The position numbers and the translations under genes were made by a program. A DNA stretch of 64,000 nt from Deferribacter thermophilus (GTDB lineage: Bacteria > Chrysiogenota > Deferribacteres > Deferribacterales > Deferribacteraceae): positions 62,001-126,000 of the forward strand of contig NZ_JAPNXM010000001.1 of NCBI RefSeq assembly GCF_049472675.1, written 5' to 3'. The notes under the pieces were generated by a model. It saw only the letters and a list, made by a program, of their open reading frames with translations. It did not search any database and was not told where the DNA came from. This document shows positions 15,590 through 23,497 of this stretch, piece by piece. The stretch's first letter is position 1. Each line of letters opens with the position of its first letter.

Positions 15590-16918
15590 CTATTTTTTAT
15601 TTAATTCTTTGAGGATTTTGTCGGCGTATTCCGGGTAAAGCTTGCGTATACAATCAGGGCATATACCATGTGAAAAATCGAATTCAAATTTGCTCGACAT
15701 ATATTCTTCGATGGTATACCAGTTGTCATCTTTCCCTCTTATTTTTTTACATGAAGAGCATATTGGGACAAGTTTTTTTAAAGTTTTTATCTCATTTAAA
15801 GCATTTTCAAGAGATTTCTTTTGGTTTAGCAATTCATTTAAGTGTGTATTGTAATATTTTGATAAAAGGTTAAGCTCTTTTATCTGAACATCTGACATTA
15901 ATGATTTTTCTACAAATTTATGTGATTTCATCCTTTTTAAGATTTTTATAAATGGTAAAAGAAAGTTAACTTTATAAATATACATATTTTTTTGAATTAT
16001 ATAATAAATTAAAAAATATGTTATGAATAATATTACTGTAGATAACATAATAAAATTAAATAGAATTCTCTTAGATAGTTTAATCACTAAAACAACTGTA
16101 GTATCAATTGGTTTTGGCATGTCTTTGAGATATTTAAAATTTAAAATCTTAGAAGCATAAATTATGTTGCTAAATAGATTGATTTTTACGAAGTTGTTTT
16201 TAAAAAGTGAGTTTGTTTCCTCATTATTGAATTCAATCATTGATCCTAAAATTGAATAAAGTGGCGTTTTGTCAGCAAAATAAACCAAACTAAATTGATA
16301 ATTTGATTTTAATGATTTTGTTAAAGCAACGAAATGATTTAAAATCGAAGTGCTTATACCTAATTGGAAGAAAATATTTTTTTCCTTTAAAAAAGATAAA
16401 GTATAAATTTTAAAGTTATTGTCAGCTGGAGTATAAACAGGATACTCTATGTTAACAATATTATTATCTTTTTTTTCTTTAAGATAATTTGTTACTGCCT
16501 TTGCATCATCAAACTGGCTCAAATCAAGCCCCTTTTCTTCATTTAATGTAGTGTGAATTATCTTTAAATTTTTATCGATTATTGCTACTGAAACATTTGT
16601 TTTTAACTGTTTTTCAAGATCATCTTTAATTTTGAATATAAGCTTATCATAATCAGAAGATGGATAATTAGCTATTAATGATGAATATTTATTGTGAAGA
16701 GATTTTAATTTGTTTTCTGAAGCTTTAATTTTATTTAGCTCAGAAGCGAAAAGGTATTTTATATTCTCTGATATGGTGTATGTTGTTTCATTAAATGATT
16801 TGTTAAATGTAAAATAAAAAGAGAAATTTACTAAAAATACTGATAATAAAAATGCAATGAAAAGTGTTATAAAATTATATCTACTTAGTTTATTTAGTAA
16901 TCTAATTAAGCTGAGCAT
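15590..16918 (-). CDS. Membrane sensor with Cys4 C-terminal domain, no kinase
   Basis: 442 residues: a membrane segment at about 14-37, an extracytoplasmic region of roughly 245 residues (Cache-like by size and layout, not proven), a second membrane segment at about 283-307 (FIMLSTVILFITYFLIYYII), a HAMP/coiled-coil-like stretch, then a C-terminal domain of 60 residues with C387, C390, C420, C423 in CSSCKKIRGKDDNWYTIEEY and SHGICPDCIRKLYPE. This Cys4 motif is familiar to me as the tail of PAS, response-regulator and hybrid-kinase proteins in delta-proteobacteria and relatives. No histidine kinase, GGDEF, EAL or methyl-accepting domain is present, so the output is unknown. It lies 44 nt downstream of murI on the same strand. 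Confidence 0.75.
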   Translation of the reverse strand: MLSLIRLLNKLSRYNFITLFIAFLLSVFLVNFSFYFTFNKSFNETTYTISENIKYLFASELNKIKASENKLKSLHNKYSSLIANYPSSDYDKLIFKIKDDLEKQLKTNVSVAIIDKNLKIIHTTLNEEKGLDLSQFDDAKAVTNYLKEKKDNNIVNIEYPVYTPADNNFKIYTLSFLKEKNIFFQLGISTSILNHFVALTKSLKSNYQFSLVYFADKTPLYSILGSMIEFNNEETNSLFKNNFVKINLFSNIIYASKILNFKYLKDMPKPIDTTVVLVIKLSKRILFNFIMLSTVILFITYFLIYYIIQKNMYIYKVNFLLPFIKILKRMKSHKFVEKSLMSDVQIKELNLLSKYYNTHLNELLNQKKSLENALNEIKTLKKLVPICSSCKKIRGKDDNWYTIEEYMSSKFEFDFSHGICPDCIRKLYPEYADKILKELNKK

Positions 16919-16962
16919 AGCTTTTTATACATAAATTATGATTAGATTTCAACAGATGAGAT

Positions 16963-17724
16963 TTATAATGAAATAACTTTATAAGTGGTGTTTTCAGCTA
17001 AAAGGTTTTTTAGTGTTTCAAATGATTGTGTTTTGTCGGTGATATGAATTAATCTTTTTCCAGATTCATTGAATGTTATTTGTAAATTTCTTAAGTCGTC
17101 TAAAATAGCAATGGATGAATCAACGAGATTTAAATTAGGATAAAGTTTTAATATAGTGTCTTTTAAAAGTGGGTAGTGGGTGCAGCCTAATATGACAGTA
17201 TCAACTTTATCTATATAAGGTGATAGATATTCTTTGACCATTATTTCTGCTACCTTGTGTTTAAATAACCCTTCTTCAACAATTGGAACAAAAAGTGGGC
17301 AAGCCTGCTGATAAACTTTTGTTGATGGTGAAATCTGTTTGATTTTATTTGGATACGCATTGCTATTTACAGTTGCTTTTGTACCAATAACAAGTAAATT
17401 ATTTGTTTTAGTTGCACTTAAAGCAGCCCTCACACCTGGGTCAATAACACCTAAGACAGGTAAATTAAATTTACTCTTCAGTGAATCAATGGCATAGCTT
17501 GATGCACTATTGCAAGCAATAACTATTGCTTCAAGGTTATAATGTTTCACTAAATAATCAATACATTCAGATGTGTATTTGATTATTGTGTCCTTTGACC
17601 TTATCCCATAGGGGACTCTAGCAGTATCACCGAAATAATATATATCAAGCTTTGGAAATTCTTTTGCAATTGTCCTAAAAACTGTTAGTCCACCAATACC
17701 TGAATCAAAAACACCTATAGCCAT
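16963..17724 (-). CDS. murI: Glutamate racemase
   Basis: Makes D-glutamate for peptidoglycan by two-base proton exchange with a Cys pair. 253 residues, normal length. The start MAIGVFDSGIGGLTVFRTI is typical; the catalytic cysteines are in VIACNSAS (about 71) and LGCTHYPLL (about 182), with FGDTARVPYG between. The start has GGAG upstream on the minus strand, and a sigma-70 promoter lies 31 nt before it. It is divergent from the trp leader, and the sensor gene follows it. Confidence 0.96.
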   Translation of the reverse strand: MAIGVFDSGIGGLTVFRTIAKEFPKLDIYYFGDTARVPYGIRSKDTIIKYTSECIDYLVKHYNLEAIVIACNSASSYAIDSLKSKFNLPVLGVIDPGVRAALSATKTNNLLVIGTKATVNSNAYPNKIKQISPSTKVYQQACPLFVPIVEEGLFKHKVAEIMVKEYLSPYIDKVDTVILGCTHYPLLKDTILKLYPNLNLVDSSIAILDDLRNLQITFNESGKRLIHITDKTQSFETLKNLLAENTTYKVISL

Positions 17725-17754
17725 TGTTTCTCCTAATTATTATTTGCCTGCTAC

Positions 17755-17783
17755 TCTATATAAAATAGTTTTGGGAAATTCAA
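17755..17783 (-). promoter_or_regulatory. Sigma-70 promoter of murI
   Basis: On the minus strand: TTGAAT (17783-17778), a 17-nt spacer, TATAGA (17760-17755). It predicts a start near 17748, leaving a leader of about 24 nt with GGAG. It is back to back with the trp promoter at 17795-17823. Confidence 0.6.
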
Positions 17784-17794
17784 TAAAAAAATAC

Positions 17795-17823
17795 TTTACA
17801 TTTTTAATTTTATGAGTTATAAA
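17795..17823 (+). promoter_or_regulatory. Sigma-70 promoter of the trp operon
   Basis: TTTACA (17795-17800), a 17-nt spacer, TATAAA (17818-17823). The expected start is 6-8 nt downstream, at or next to A17831, which is the first base of the leader-peptide ATG. No other promoter-like pair lies between murI and the leader. Confidence 0.65.
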
Positions 17824-17830
17824 TATGACC

Positions 17831-17902
17831 ATGAAAGGTTCAATATTTTTTAACACATTAAAATTAGTAAGAAATTGGTGGTGGCAGTTAACAGTAATAT
17901 AG
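17831..17902 (+). CDS. trpL: trp operon leader peptide with three tandem Trp codons
   Basis: A 23-codon frame from ATG 17831 to TAG 17900-17902, ending RNWWWQLTVI. The three UGG codons (17876-17884) sit just before and in the 5' arm of a hairpin, as in classical trp attenuators, where ribosome stalling at Trp codons reports tRNA-Trp charging. The stop codon lies one base before the antiterminator arm (17903), so a terminating ribosome would mask it. There is no Shine-Dalgarno; an alternative in-frame ATG is at 17825. The predicted transcription start coincides with A17831, so this may be a leaderless message. It is too short for homology, but codon content, position and downstream structures agree. 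Confidence 0.85.
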   Translation: MKGSIFFNTLKLVRNWWWQLTVI

Positions 17903-17952
17903 GGCTGTTCTGCCACCATTAAAATATAATTAGGCCGTGTGGCGGAGCAGCC
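17879..17952 (+). promoter_or_regulatory. trp attenuator: pause hairpin 1:2 and antiterminator 2:3
   Basis: Segment 1, TGGTGGCAG (17879-17887), pairs perfectly with CTGCCACCA (17910-17918). Segment 2 can instead form a 14-bp helix: GGCTGTTCTGCCAC (17903-17916) with GTGGCGGAGCAGCC (17939-17952), all Watson-Crick except two G-U pairs. The second helix consumes the 5' arm and loop of the first terminator, so the two are mutually exclusive. Stalling on the Trp codons would cover segment 1 and favour it. Confidence 0.82.
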
Positions 17953-17968
17953 ACACGGCCTTTTTTTT
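17933..17968 (+). terminator. trp attenuator terminator 1 (segments 3:4)
   Basis: Perfect 11-bp stem GGCCGTGTGGC (17933-17943) with GCCACACGGCC (17950-17960), loop GGAGCA, then eight T residues (17961-17968). It lies 65 nt before trpE, inside its leader. Confidence 0.95.
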
Positions 17969-17978
17969 GTATCTATTC

Positions 17979-18011
17979 AAAGGCCGTGGGTATTACTCAC
18001 GGCCTTTTTTT
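17979..18011 (+). terminator. trp attenuator terminator 2 (segments 5:6)
   Basis: Stem AAAGGCCGTGGG (17979-17990) with CTCACGGCC plus TTT (17996-18007), one G-U pair, loop TATTA, and a run of seven T residues (18005-18011). Its 5' arm AAAGGCCGTG (17979-17988) is also perfectly complementary over 10 bp to CACGGCCTTT (17954-17963) in the 3' arm of terminator 1. It ends 9 nt before the trpE Shine-Dalgarno. Confidence 0.9.
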
Positions 18012-18030
18012 ATGAATTTGGAGGTTTAAA

Positions 18031-19503
18031 ATGTTAAATGTAAATTTTAATGAATTTGAAAAATTATCAAAAGAATTTAGACAAATCCCTATAATACGAG
18101 AAATTGTGGGGGATATTTATACCCCTATCAGTTTACTCAGAAATTTTTCTAATGAAAAATTTCTATTTTTGCTAGAAAGTGCAAATATTGATAAGAGTTT
18201 TTCAAGGTTTACCTATTTTGCAAAGACTGCGAAGAAGACACTAATTTTTAAAAAGGGGAAACTTTATTTAATTGATAAAAACGGGAAGAAGACAGAACTA
18301 CTTGTAAATCCTATTGATTATTTAAACAGTGAAATAAATGAGTTTAAAGGTGCAAAATTTGAAAGTATCGGTGATTTTTGTGGCGGATATGTGGGCTTTT
18401 TTGGTTATGAAATGGCAAATTATATGGGGATTTTAAGAGAAAAATTGTATGAAGGTGATGAATCTCAACTTGGACTTGGATACATTGATGAGTTTTATGT
18501 TTTTGATAACAAGTTAGGTAAATTTTATTCGGTTTGCATTGCAGATACCTCAAACTCTTTAGAGGATGAGTTTAGAAGATGTGTAAAAAGAACCCTCGAG
18601 ATGGTAGATGAACTGCATGTAGTTAATTTTGATCTCACGAAATCTGACAGTTTTATAAATATTAAAAAAGATTTTGAAAAAGATGCTTTTATTGAAACTG
18701 TCAAAAAGGTTAAAGATGAAATAATTAGAGGCGAAGCAATTCAAGTTGTAATTTCCAATAAATTTGAAGTGGATGGATTTGTAAACCCAGTAAGTTTCTA
18801 TAGAGCGTTAAGAAATATTAATCCATCCCCTTATATGTTCTATTTTAAATTTGATGATTTTATTGTGTGTGGTTCGTCCCCAGAGATTCATCTTAAAATA
18901 AAAGATAATAGAGCGACATTAAAGCCAATTGCTGGGACATACCCTGTAGAAGAAGATATAGAAGATGTAAAAAGAAGATTGATATCTGATGAAAAAGAGA
19001 TTTCAGAGCATTTAATGCTTTTGGATCTTGCAAGGAATGATCTTTATCGAGGCTGTAAGTCAGATACTGTTAAAGTGAAAGAGGCTTTTGTTCCAGAGGT
19101 ATATTCACATGTGGTACATATTGTTTCTGAGGTAGAGGGTGTGAAAAAAGATAATATTTCTAATCTTGACCTTTTTGCTATGACTTTTCCTGCAGGAACA
19201 GTTTCTGGTGCTCCAAAGGTTAGAGCCATGGAGTTGATAAGTCAGTATGAGAGAAGCCCTAGAGGTTTTTATGCTGGTTGCGCCGGATATTTTTCTTTTG
19301 CTGGAGATATGGATACTTGCATTACTATTAGAAGTGCTGCGTTTAAAGATGGGAAAATGATTTTGAGAGCTGGTGCTGGGATTGTGTATGACAGCAATCC
19401 AGAAAGGGAGTTTTACGAGGTGGAAAATAAATTGGGGGCATTGTTTAAGGCAATTGAAATTACAAAGAATATGGAGGAAAGGTATGTTTTTACTGATAGA
19501 TAA
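18031..19503 (+). CDS. trpE: Anthranilate synthase component I
   Basis: Converts chorismate plus ammonia (from TrpG) to anthranilate, the first committed step to Trp. 490 residues, normal length. The N-terminal regulatory domain contains FLLESANIDKSFSRFTY, the LLES element that binds Trp for feedback inhibition; the chorismate-binding catalytic part runs from about 210 and includes PIAGTYPVEED, DLARNDLYRGC, TFPAGTVSGAPKVRAMELI and GAGIVYDSNPEREFYE. A Shine-Dalgarno GGAG at 18020-18023 precedes ATG 18031. It is the first gene of the operon and overlaps trpG by 20 nt. Expression is likely set by the leader attenuator. Confidence 0.97.
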   Translation: MLNVNFNEFEKLSKEFRQIPIIREIVGDIYTPISLLRNFSNEKFLFLLESANIDKSFSRFTYFAKTAKKTLIFKKGKLYLIDKNGKKTELLVNPIDYLNSEINEFKGAKFESIGDFCGGYVGFFGYEMANYMGILREKLYEGDESQLGLGYIDEFYVFDNKLGKFYSVCIADTSNSLEDEFRRCVKRTLEMVDELHVVNFDLTKSDSFINIKKDFEKDAFIETVKKVKDEIIRGEAIQVVISNKFEVDGFVNPVSFYRALRNINPSPYMFYFKFDDFIVCGSSPEIHLKIKDNRATLKPIAGTYPVEEDIEDVKRRLISDEKEISEHLMLLDLARNDLYRGCKSDTVKVKEAFVPEVYSHVVHIVSEVEGVKKDNISNLDLFAMTFPAGTVSGAPKVRAMELISQYERSPRGFYAGCAGYFSFAGDMDTCITIRSAAFKDGKMILRAGAGIVYDSNPEREFYEVENKLGALFKAIEITKNMEERYVFTDR

Positions 19504-20047
19504 TTACGATTCATTTACATATAATCTATATGCACTTTTTGATGAGGCTGGAGTAAAGGTAGATATTGTTAAAAATGATGAGCTTGTTGATGCATCATGT
19601 TATAAAGGGATAATTATTTCACCAGGCCCATCCAACCCAGAAAATTCAGGATACTCTTTGGCATATATTGAAAAGTATAAAGGTGTAATCCCTATATTTG
19701 GCGTTTGTTTAGGGATGCAGTGCATTGCCTTTTACAAAACAGGTTCTTATAGACAGGCAAAAAGTATAAAACATGGAAAAATAGAAAAGGTAATAAAAAC
19801 AAAAGATTCACTTATTTTGGATGGTATACCAGAAAGATTTGATGCTGTGCGTTATCACTCATTAGCTGTTAATGTAAGCGATGATAATGTAGTGGCTATA
19901 GCAGAAACTGATAATGAAATTATGGCGATTGAGTATAAAGATGATTTGCTTTTTGGAGTCCAGTTTCACCCAGAATCAATAAAAAGTGAATTTGGGGATA
20001 TCATTGTAAAAAACTTTATAAAAATTTGTGGAGGGTGTCATGTTTGA
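19484..20047 (+). CDS. trpG: Anthranilate synthase component II (glutamine amidotransferase)
   Basis: Supplies ammonia from glutamine to TrpE. 187 residues, a class I amidotransferase: it starts MFLLIDNYDSFTYNLYALF, with the nucleophile Cys in GVCLGMQ (about 79) and the His-Glu pair in GVQFHPESI (about 169-171). I chose ATG 19484 because the amidotransferase fold begins there and GGAGGAAAGG lies just upstream; upstream codons in the same frame run inside trpE. It is a separate gene, not fused to trpD, and overlaps trpD by 8 nt. Confidence 0.97.
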   Translation: MFLLIDNYDSFTYNLYALFDEAGVKVDIVKNDELVDASCYKGIIISPGPSNPENSGYSLAYIEKYKGVIPIFGVCLGMQCIAFYKTGSYRQAKSIKHGKIEKVIKTKDSLILDGIPERFDAVRYHSLAVNVSDDNVVAIAETDNEIMAIEYKDDLLFGVQFHPESIKSEFGDIIVKNFIKICGGCHV

Positions 20048-21032
20048 AACATTAAAAAAATTATTTAATGGTGAGGACTTAACATTAGCAGAATCACTTA
20101 AACTTTTTGAAAAAATGATGAAAGGGGAGTTGGATAGTGAAATTATTTCAGCTGTGTTGATAGCATTGAGATTAAAAGGTGAAACAGCCACTGAGATTTT
20201 TGCTGCAGCTAAAATTTTAAATGAATTCAAGCTCTTATTTGAACACAAAAGAAGACCCTGTATTGATACTTGTGGCACTGGAGGTGATGGTAAAAACTGC
20301 GTGAATGTTTCTACAGCGGTTTCCATTATCTTGTCAGCTTTAGGTTATAATGTGGTTAAGCATGGCAATGTAGCAATAAGTGGTAAAGTTGGGTCTGCTG
20401 ATATTTTAGAACTTCTTGGTATTCCAATAAAATTGACTGTGGAAGAGATGCAAGAATTTTATGAAAAGAACGGTTTTGTGTTTTTGCTTGCACCTGTATT
20501 TCACCCTGCAATGAGAAATGTTGCACCAATCAGAAAAAAACTTGGTGTTCCTACAATATTCAATCTTTTAGGGCCACTGGTAAATCCAGCTAATCCAGAG
20601 TATCAAATTATTGGGGTTGGTGATAAAACTAAATTAGATGTTTATGCTCAAGCTGCCAGCAAGTTTACAAAGAAAAAATTTATAATTTACTCCTCTTATG
20701 ATGGATATGATGAAGTATCAACAAAAGAGCCAACAAGATGCTATAAAATTATTGATGGGCAAATATCAGAATTTGTATTAAAACCTGAAGATTTTTTTGA
20801 ACCTTTTGAAATGCCAAATGTTTGTTCCAAAGAGGAAGCTGTAAAACTTTTTGTTGATGGTATCTCTGGAAAAAATGAAAAGGTATCCATTTTATTTGCT
20901 ATAAATACTGCTCTTGCCTTGAATTTAATAGAAAATTTATCAATTGATGATGGTTTTGAGAAAACTTTAGAAATTATAAAAAGTGGTAAAGTTTTGGAAA
21001 AACTTGAAAGTTTAAAAGGGGTAGAAGTGTAA
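20040..21032 (+). CDS. trpD: Anthranilate phosphoribosyltransferase
   Basis: Transfers phosphoribose from PRPP to anthranilate. 330 residues, with the family motifs DTCGTGGDGKNCVNVSTAVS (about 78-97), KHGNVAISGKVGSADILE (about 107) and NVAPIRKKLGVPTIFNLLGP (about 160). I chose ATG 20040 because GGAGG at 20029-20033 fits it; the GTG at 20028 would lie on that Shine-Dalgarno. The PRPP it uses can come from prs (37543). It ends in TAATG, sharing a base with trpC. Confidence 0.97.
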   Translation: MFETLKKLFNGEDLTLAESLKLFEKMMKGELDSEIISAVLIALRLKGETATEIFAAAKILNEFKLLFEHKRRPCIDTCGTGGDGKNCVNVSTAVSIILSALGYNVVKHGNVAISGKVGSADILELLGIPIKLTVEEMQEFYEKNGFVFLLAPVFHPAMRNVAPIRKKLGVPTIFNLLGPLVNPANPEYQIIGVGDKTKLDVYAQAASKFTKKKFIIYSSYDGYDEVSTKEPTRCYKIIDGQISEFVLKPEDFFEPFEMPNVCSKEEAVKLFVDGISGKNEKVSILFAINTALALNLIENLSIDDGFEKTLEIIKSGKVLEKLESLKGVEV

Positions 21033-21769
21033 TGTTTTTACAAGAAGTTTATCAAAAAAAGTTAGAGGAAATAAAAAAAATTAACCCTAAAGGTGAAAGA
21101 AACAAAAAAATTATCCCTTTTGATATTAACTTACCTGAAAAAAGGGTGATCGCTGAGGTAAAACAGGCATCACCTTCTTTAGGGGTTATTAAAAAAGTTG
21201 ATGTAGTTAAGCAGGCTAAAAGGTATGAAGCAGGTGGTGCTGCAGCAATTAGTGTGCTTACAGATAAAAATTATTTTAATGGCAGTTTTGAGTTTTTAAG
21301 GATGATAAGCCAAGAGGTGGAGCTACCATTATTGTGCAAAGATTTTATTATCGATAAAAGACAGATAGATATGGCTTATATAAATGGTGCAGATACAATA
21401 CTTTTAATTGTAGCATTGATAAATGATGATTTACTCCATTTGCTTTTTGAATATGCAGTTAGTTTAGGGCTTAATGTTCTAGTAGAGATACATGATAAAA
21501 ACGAATTTGATAGGGTAAAGGATTTAGGGATTAAATTTTTAGGGGTTAATAGCAGAAATCTGAATACATTGAAAATTGATAAAGATGTTGCTTTGGATGT
21601 TTTAAAAAGTGTTGAGGGTGATTTTGTAAAAGTGGCTGAAAGTGGAATAGAGACTATCCATGATGTTGAAAAATTTAAAGAAGCTGGTGCTGCAATGTTT
21701 TTGGTAGGAACTAGCTTAATGAAATCAGAAAATCCAGAAGATTTAATAATGAAATTCAATAGGGTGTAA
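21032..21769 (+). CDS. trpC: Indole-3-glycerol phosphate synthase
   Basis: Closes the indole ring from CdRP. 245 residues, a TIM barrel with VIAEVKQASPSLGVI (catalytic Lys), AAAISVLTDKNYFNGSFEFL, LPLLCKDFIIDKRQID (second catalytic Lys), LGVNSRNLNTLKID and VAESGIETIHDVEKF. It is not fused to trpF. ATG overlaps the trpD stop (TAATG) and trpF follows after 1 nt, so all are co-translated. Confidence 0.97.
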   Translation: MFLQEVYQKKLEEIKKINPKGERNKKIIPFDINLPEKRVIAEVKQASPSLGVIKKVDVVKQAKRYEAGGAAAISVLTDKNYFNGSFEFLRMISQEVELPLLCKDFIIDKRQIDMAYINGADTILLIVALINDDLLHLLFEYAVSLGLNVLVEIHDKNEFDRVKDLGIKFLGVNSRNLNTLKIDKDVALDVLKSVEGDFVKVAESGIETIHDVEKFKEAGAAMFLVGTSLMKSENPEDLIMKFNRV

Positions 21770-21770
21770 A

Positions 21771-22313
21771 ATGTTTGTTAAAGTTTGTGGTATAACGACA
21801 TTTGAGCAGATAGATTGGGCTGTTGAGCTTGGATATAGTGCAATAGGCGTTATTTTTCATCCAAAAAGTAAAAGATATGTGGGTTATGAAAAAGGTGTGA
21901 GGCTTGCAGAATATGCAAAAGGGAAAATTTCAACAGTATGTGTTGGTATCGATTTTGATGAAGTAAAAGATGTGATTGATAAATTCGATTATGTTCAGCT
22001 TTATAATTATGAAAAACACGATAATCTCATTTATGCAACTACTAAAGAGCCCGAAAATCAGATTTTTCAGTATCTAATTTATGATAAAAGTATGGGTAAA
22101 GGGATGTTTGAAGAGGATTACCCAAAATGGATTTGCAAATATAAAGATAAACTAATAATTTCTGGTGGATTGACAGCTGAAAATGTGAATAAAGTTCTCA
22201 AAAAGATTAATCCAGCTGGTGTTGATGTATCTAGTGGTGTAGAAGAAAGCTATGGAGTAAAAAGTTTTGATAAGATGAAATCCTTTATAGAGAAAGTTAA
22301 AAATCACTTTTGA
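21771..22313 (+). CDS. trpF: Phosphoribosylanthranilate isomerase
   Basis: Amadori isomerase between TrpD and TrpC. 180 residues, shorter than the usual 200 or so. Recognisable blocks are FVKVCGITTFEQ (catalytic Cys), GVIFHPKSKRYV, VGIDFDEV, ISGGLTAENV and GVDVSSGVEESYGVKS. The shortening falls in the middle, between the VQLYNYEK strand and KLIISGG, where loops are reduced. The active-site Cys and the phosphate-binding loop are kept, so it is probably active. It ends 8 nt before the trpB start. Confidence 0.93.
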   Translation: MFVKVCGITTFEQIDWAVELGYSAIGVIFHPKSKRYVGYEKGVRLAEYAKGKISTVCVGIDFDEVKDVIDKFDYVQLYNYEKHDNLIYATTKEPENQIFQYLIYDKSMGKGMFEEDYPKWICKYKDKLIISGGLTAENVNKVLKKINPAGVDVSSGVEESYGVKSFDKMKSFIEKVKNHF

Positions 22314-22321
22314 GGTGTTTT

Positions 22322-23497
22322 ATGGATTATAATAAATATTTTTACGGTGAATATGGGGGGCAATTTGTTGCTGAAACTTTGATCCCAGTACTTGATGAGC
22401 TTGAGGAGAGTTTTTTTAAATACAAAGATAACACAGACTTTAATGAAGAGCTAGATTATCTTTTGAAAAATTATGCTGGTAGACCTACTCCTGTTTATTT
22501 TGCAAGAAGATTGTCAGAAAAGTATAAAGTCAAAATCTATTTAAAGAGGGAGGATTTGCTTCATACAGGAGCTCACAAAATAAATAATACCCTTGGACAA
22601 GCCCTGCTTGCAAAATATATGGGAAAAAGGCGTATTATTGCTGAGACTGGAGCTGGTCAGCACGGTGTTGCTACAGCTACGGTTTGTGCATTACTTGGGA
22701 TTGATTGCACAGTTTATATGGGGAGTCTTGATGCTGAAAGGCAAAAAATAAATGTTGAGCGTATGAAGATGCTTGGGGCAAAAGTAAAGGTGGTGGATTT
22801 TGGCAGTAAGACTTTAAAGGATGCAGTTAGTGCAGCTTTGAAGGATTGGGTGACAAATGTGGATACAACTCATTATCTAATAGGTTCTGCAGTTGGCCCT
22901 TATCCATTCCCTGAGATTGTAGCACATTTTCAATCAGTGATTGGTAAAGAGGCAAGAGAATATTTTATTGATGAGATTGGTAAATTGCCTGATGTTGTTG
23001 TAGCTTGTGTAGGTGGTGGTAGCAATGCAATTGGTATTTTTAGAGGTTTTATAAATGATGAGCAGGTAAGACTAATAGGTGTAGAAGCTGGTGGACTATC
23101 GGATAAAATAGGTGAACATGCAAGCAGTCTAAATTTTGGTAAAAAAGGGGTATTTCAAGGATGTTTATCAAAAGTATTGCAAACTGAAAATGGTCAGATT
23201 GCAACAGTTCATTCTGTATCTGCTGGGCTTGATTATCCAGGCGTTGGGCCTGAACATGCGTATCTATGTGATACTGGTAGGGCTGAGTATTATCCGATAA
23301 AAGATAAAGATGCGGTGGATGGTTTTTTTGAACTAACTAGATTGGAGGGGATTTTACCAGCTTTAGAGTCAAGCCATGCAATAGGTTTTGTTATTAAGCA
23401 CAGTAAAGATTTTTTAGGAAAAACTGTTTTAATAAATTTATCAGGCAGAGGGGATAAGGATTTACATATAATTGAAGATTATGTGAGGGGATTATGA
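22322..23497 (+). CDS. trpB: Tryptophan synthase beta chain
   Basis: PLP enzyme that joins indole to serine. 391 residues, with YGGQFVAETLIPVLDELE at the start, the PLP Lys in HTGAHKINNTLGQALLAKYM (about 83), ETGAGQHGVATATVCALLG, GGGSNAIGIF (phosphate loop) and SAGLDYPGVGPEHAYL. This is the TrpB1 type that works with TrpA, matching the adjacent trpA. I chose ATG 22322 with GAGGTG upstream over the in-frame TTG 22310. The end overlaps trpA by 4 nt. Confidence 0.97.
   Translation: MDYNKYFYGEYGGQFVAETLIPVLDELEESFFKYKDNTDFNEELDYLLKNYAGRPTPVYFARRLSEKYKVKIYLKREDLLHTGAHKINNTLGQALLAKYMGKRRIIAETGAGQHGVATATVCALLGIDCTVYMGSLDAERQKINVERMKMLGAKVKVVDFGSKTLKDAVSAALKDWVTNVDTTHYLIGSAVGPYPFPEIVAHFQSVIGKEAREYFIDEIGKLPDVVVACVGGGSNAIGIFRGFINDEQVRLIGVEAGGLSDKIGEHASSLNFGKKGVFQGCLSKVLQTENGQIATVHSVSAGLDYPGVGPEHAYLCDTGRAEYYPIKDKDAVDGFFELTRLEGILPALESSHAIGFVIKHSKDFLGKTVLINLSGRGDKDLHIIEDYVRGL

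Noticed and set aside
17831..18011. T-box riboswitch upstream of trpE
   Set aside because: There is no T-box sequence of the AGGGTGGNACCGCG kind and no specifier-loop layout; the Trp-rich leader peptide explains the structures better.
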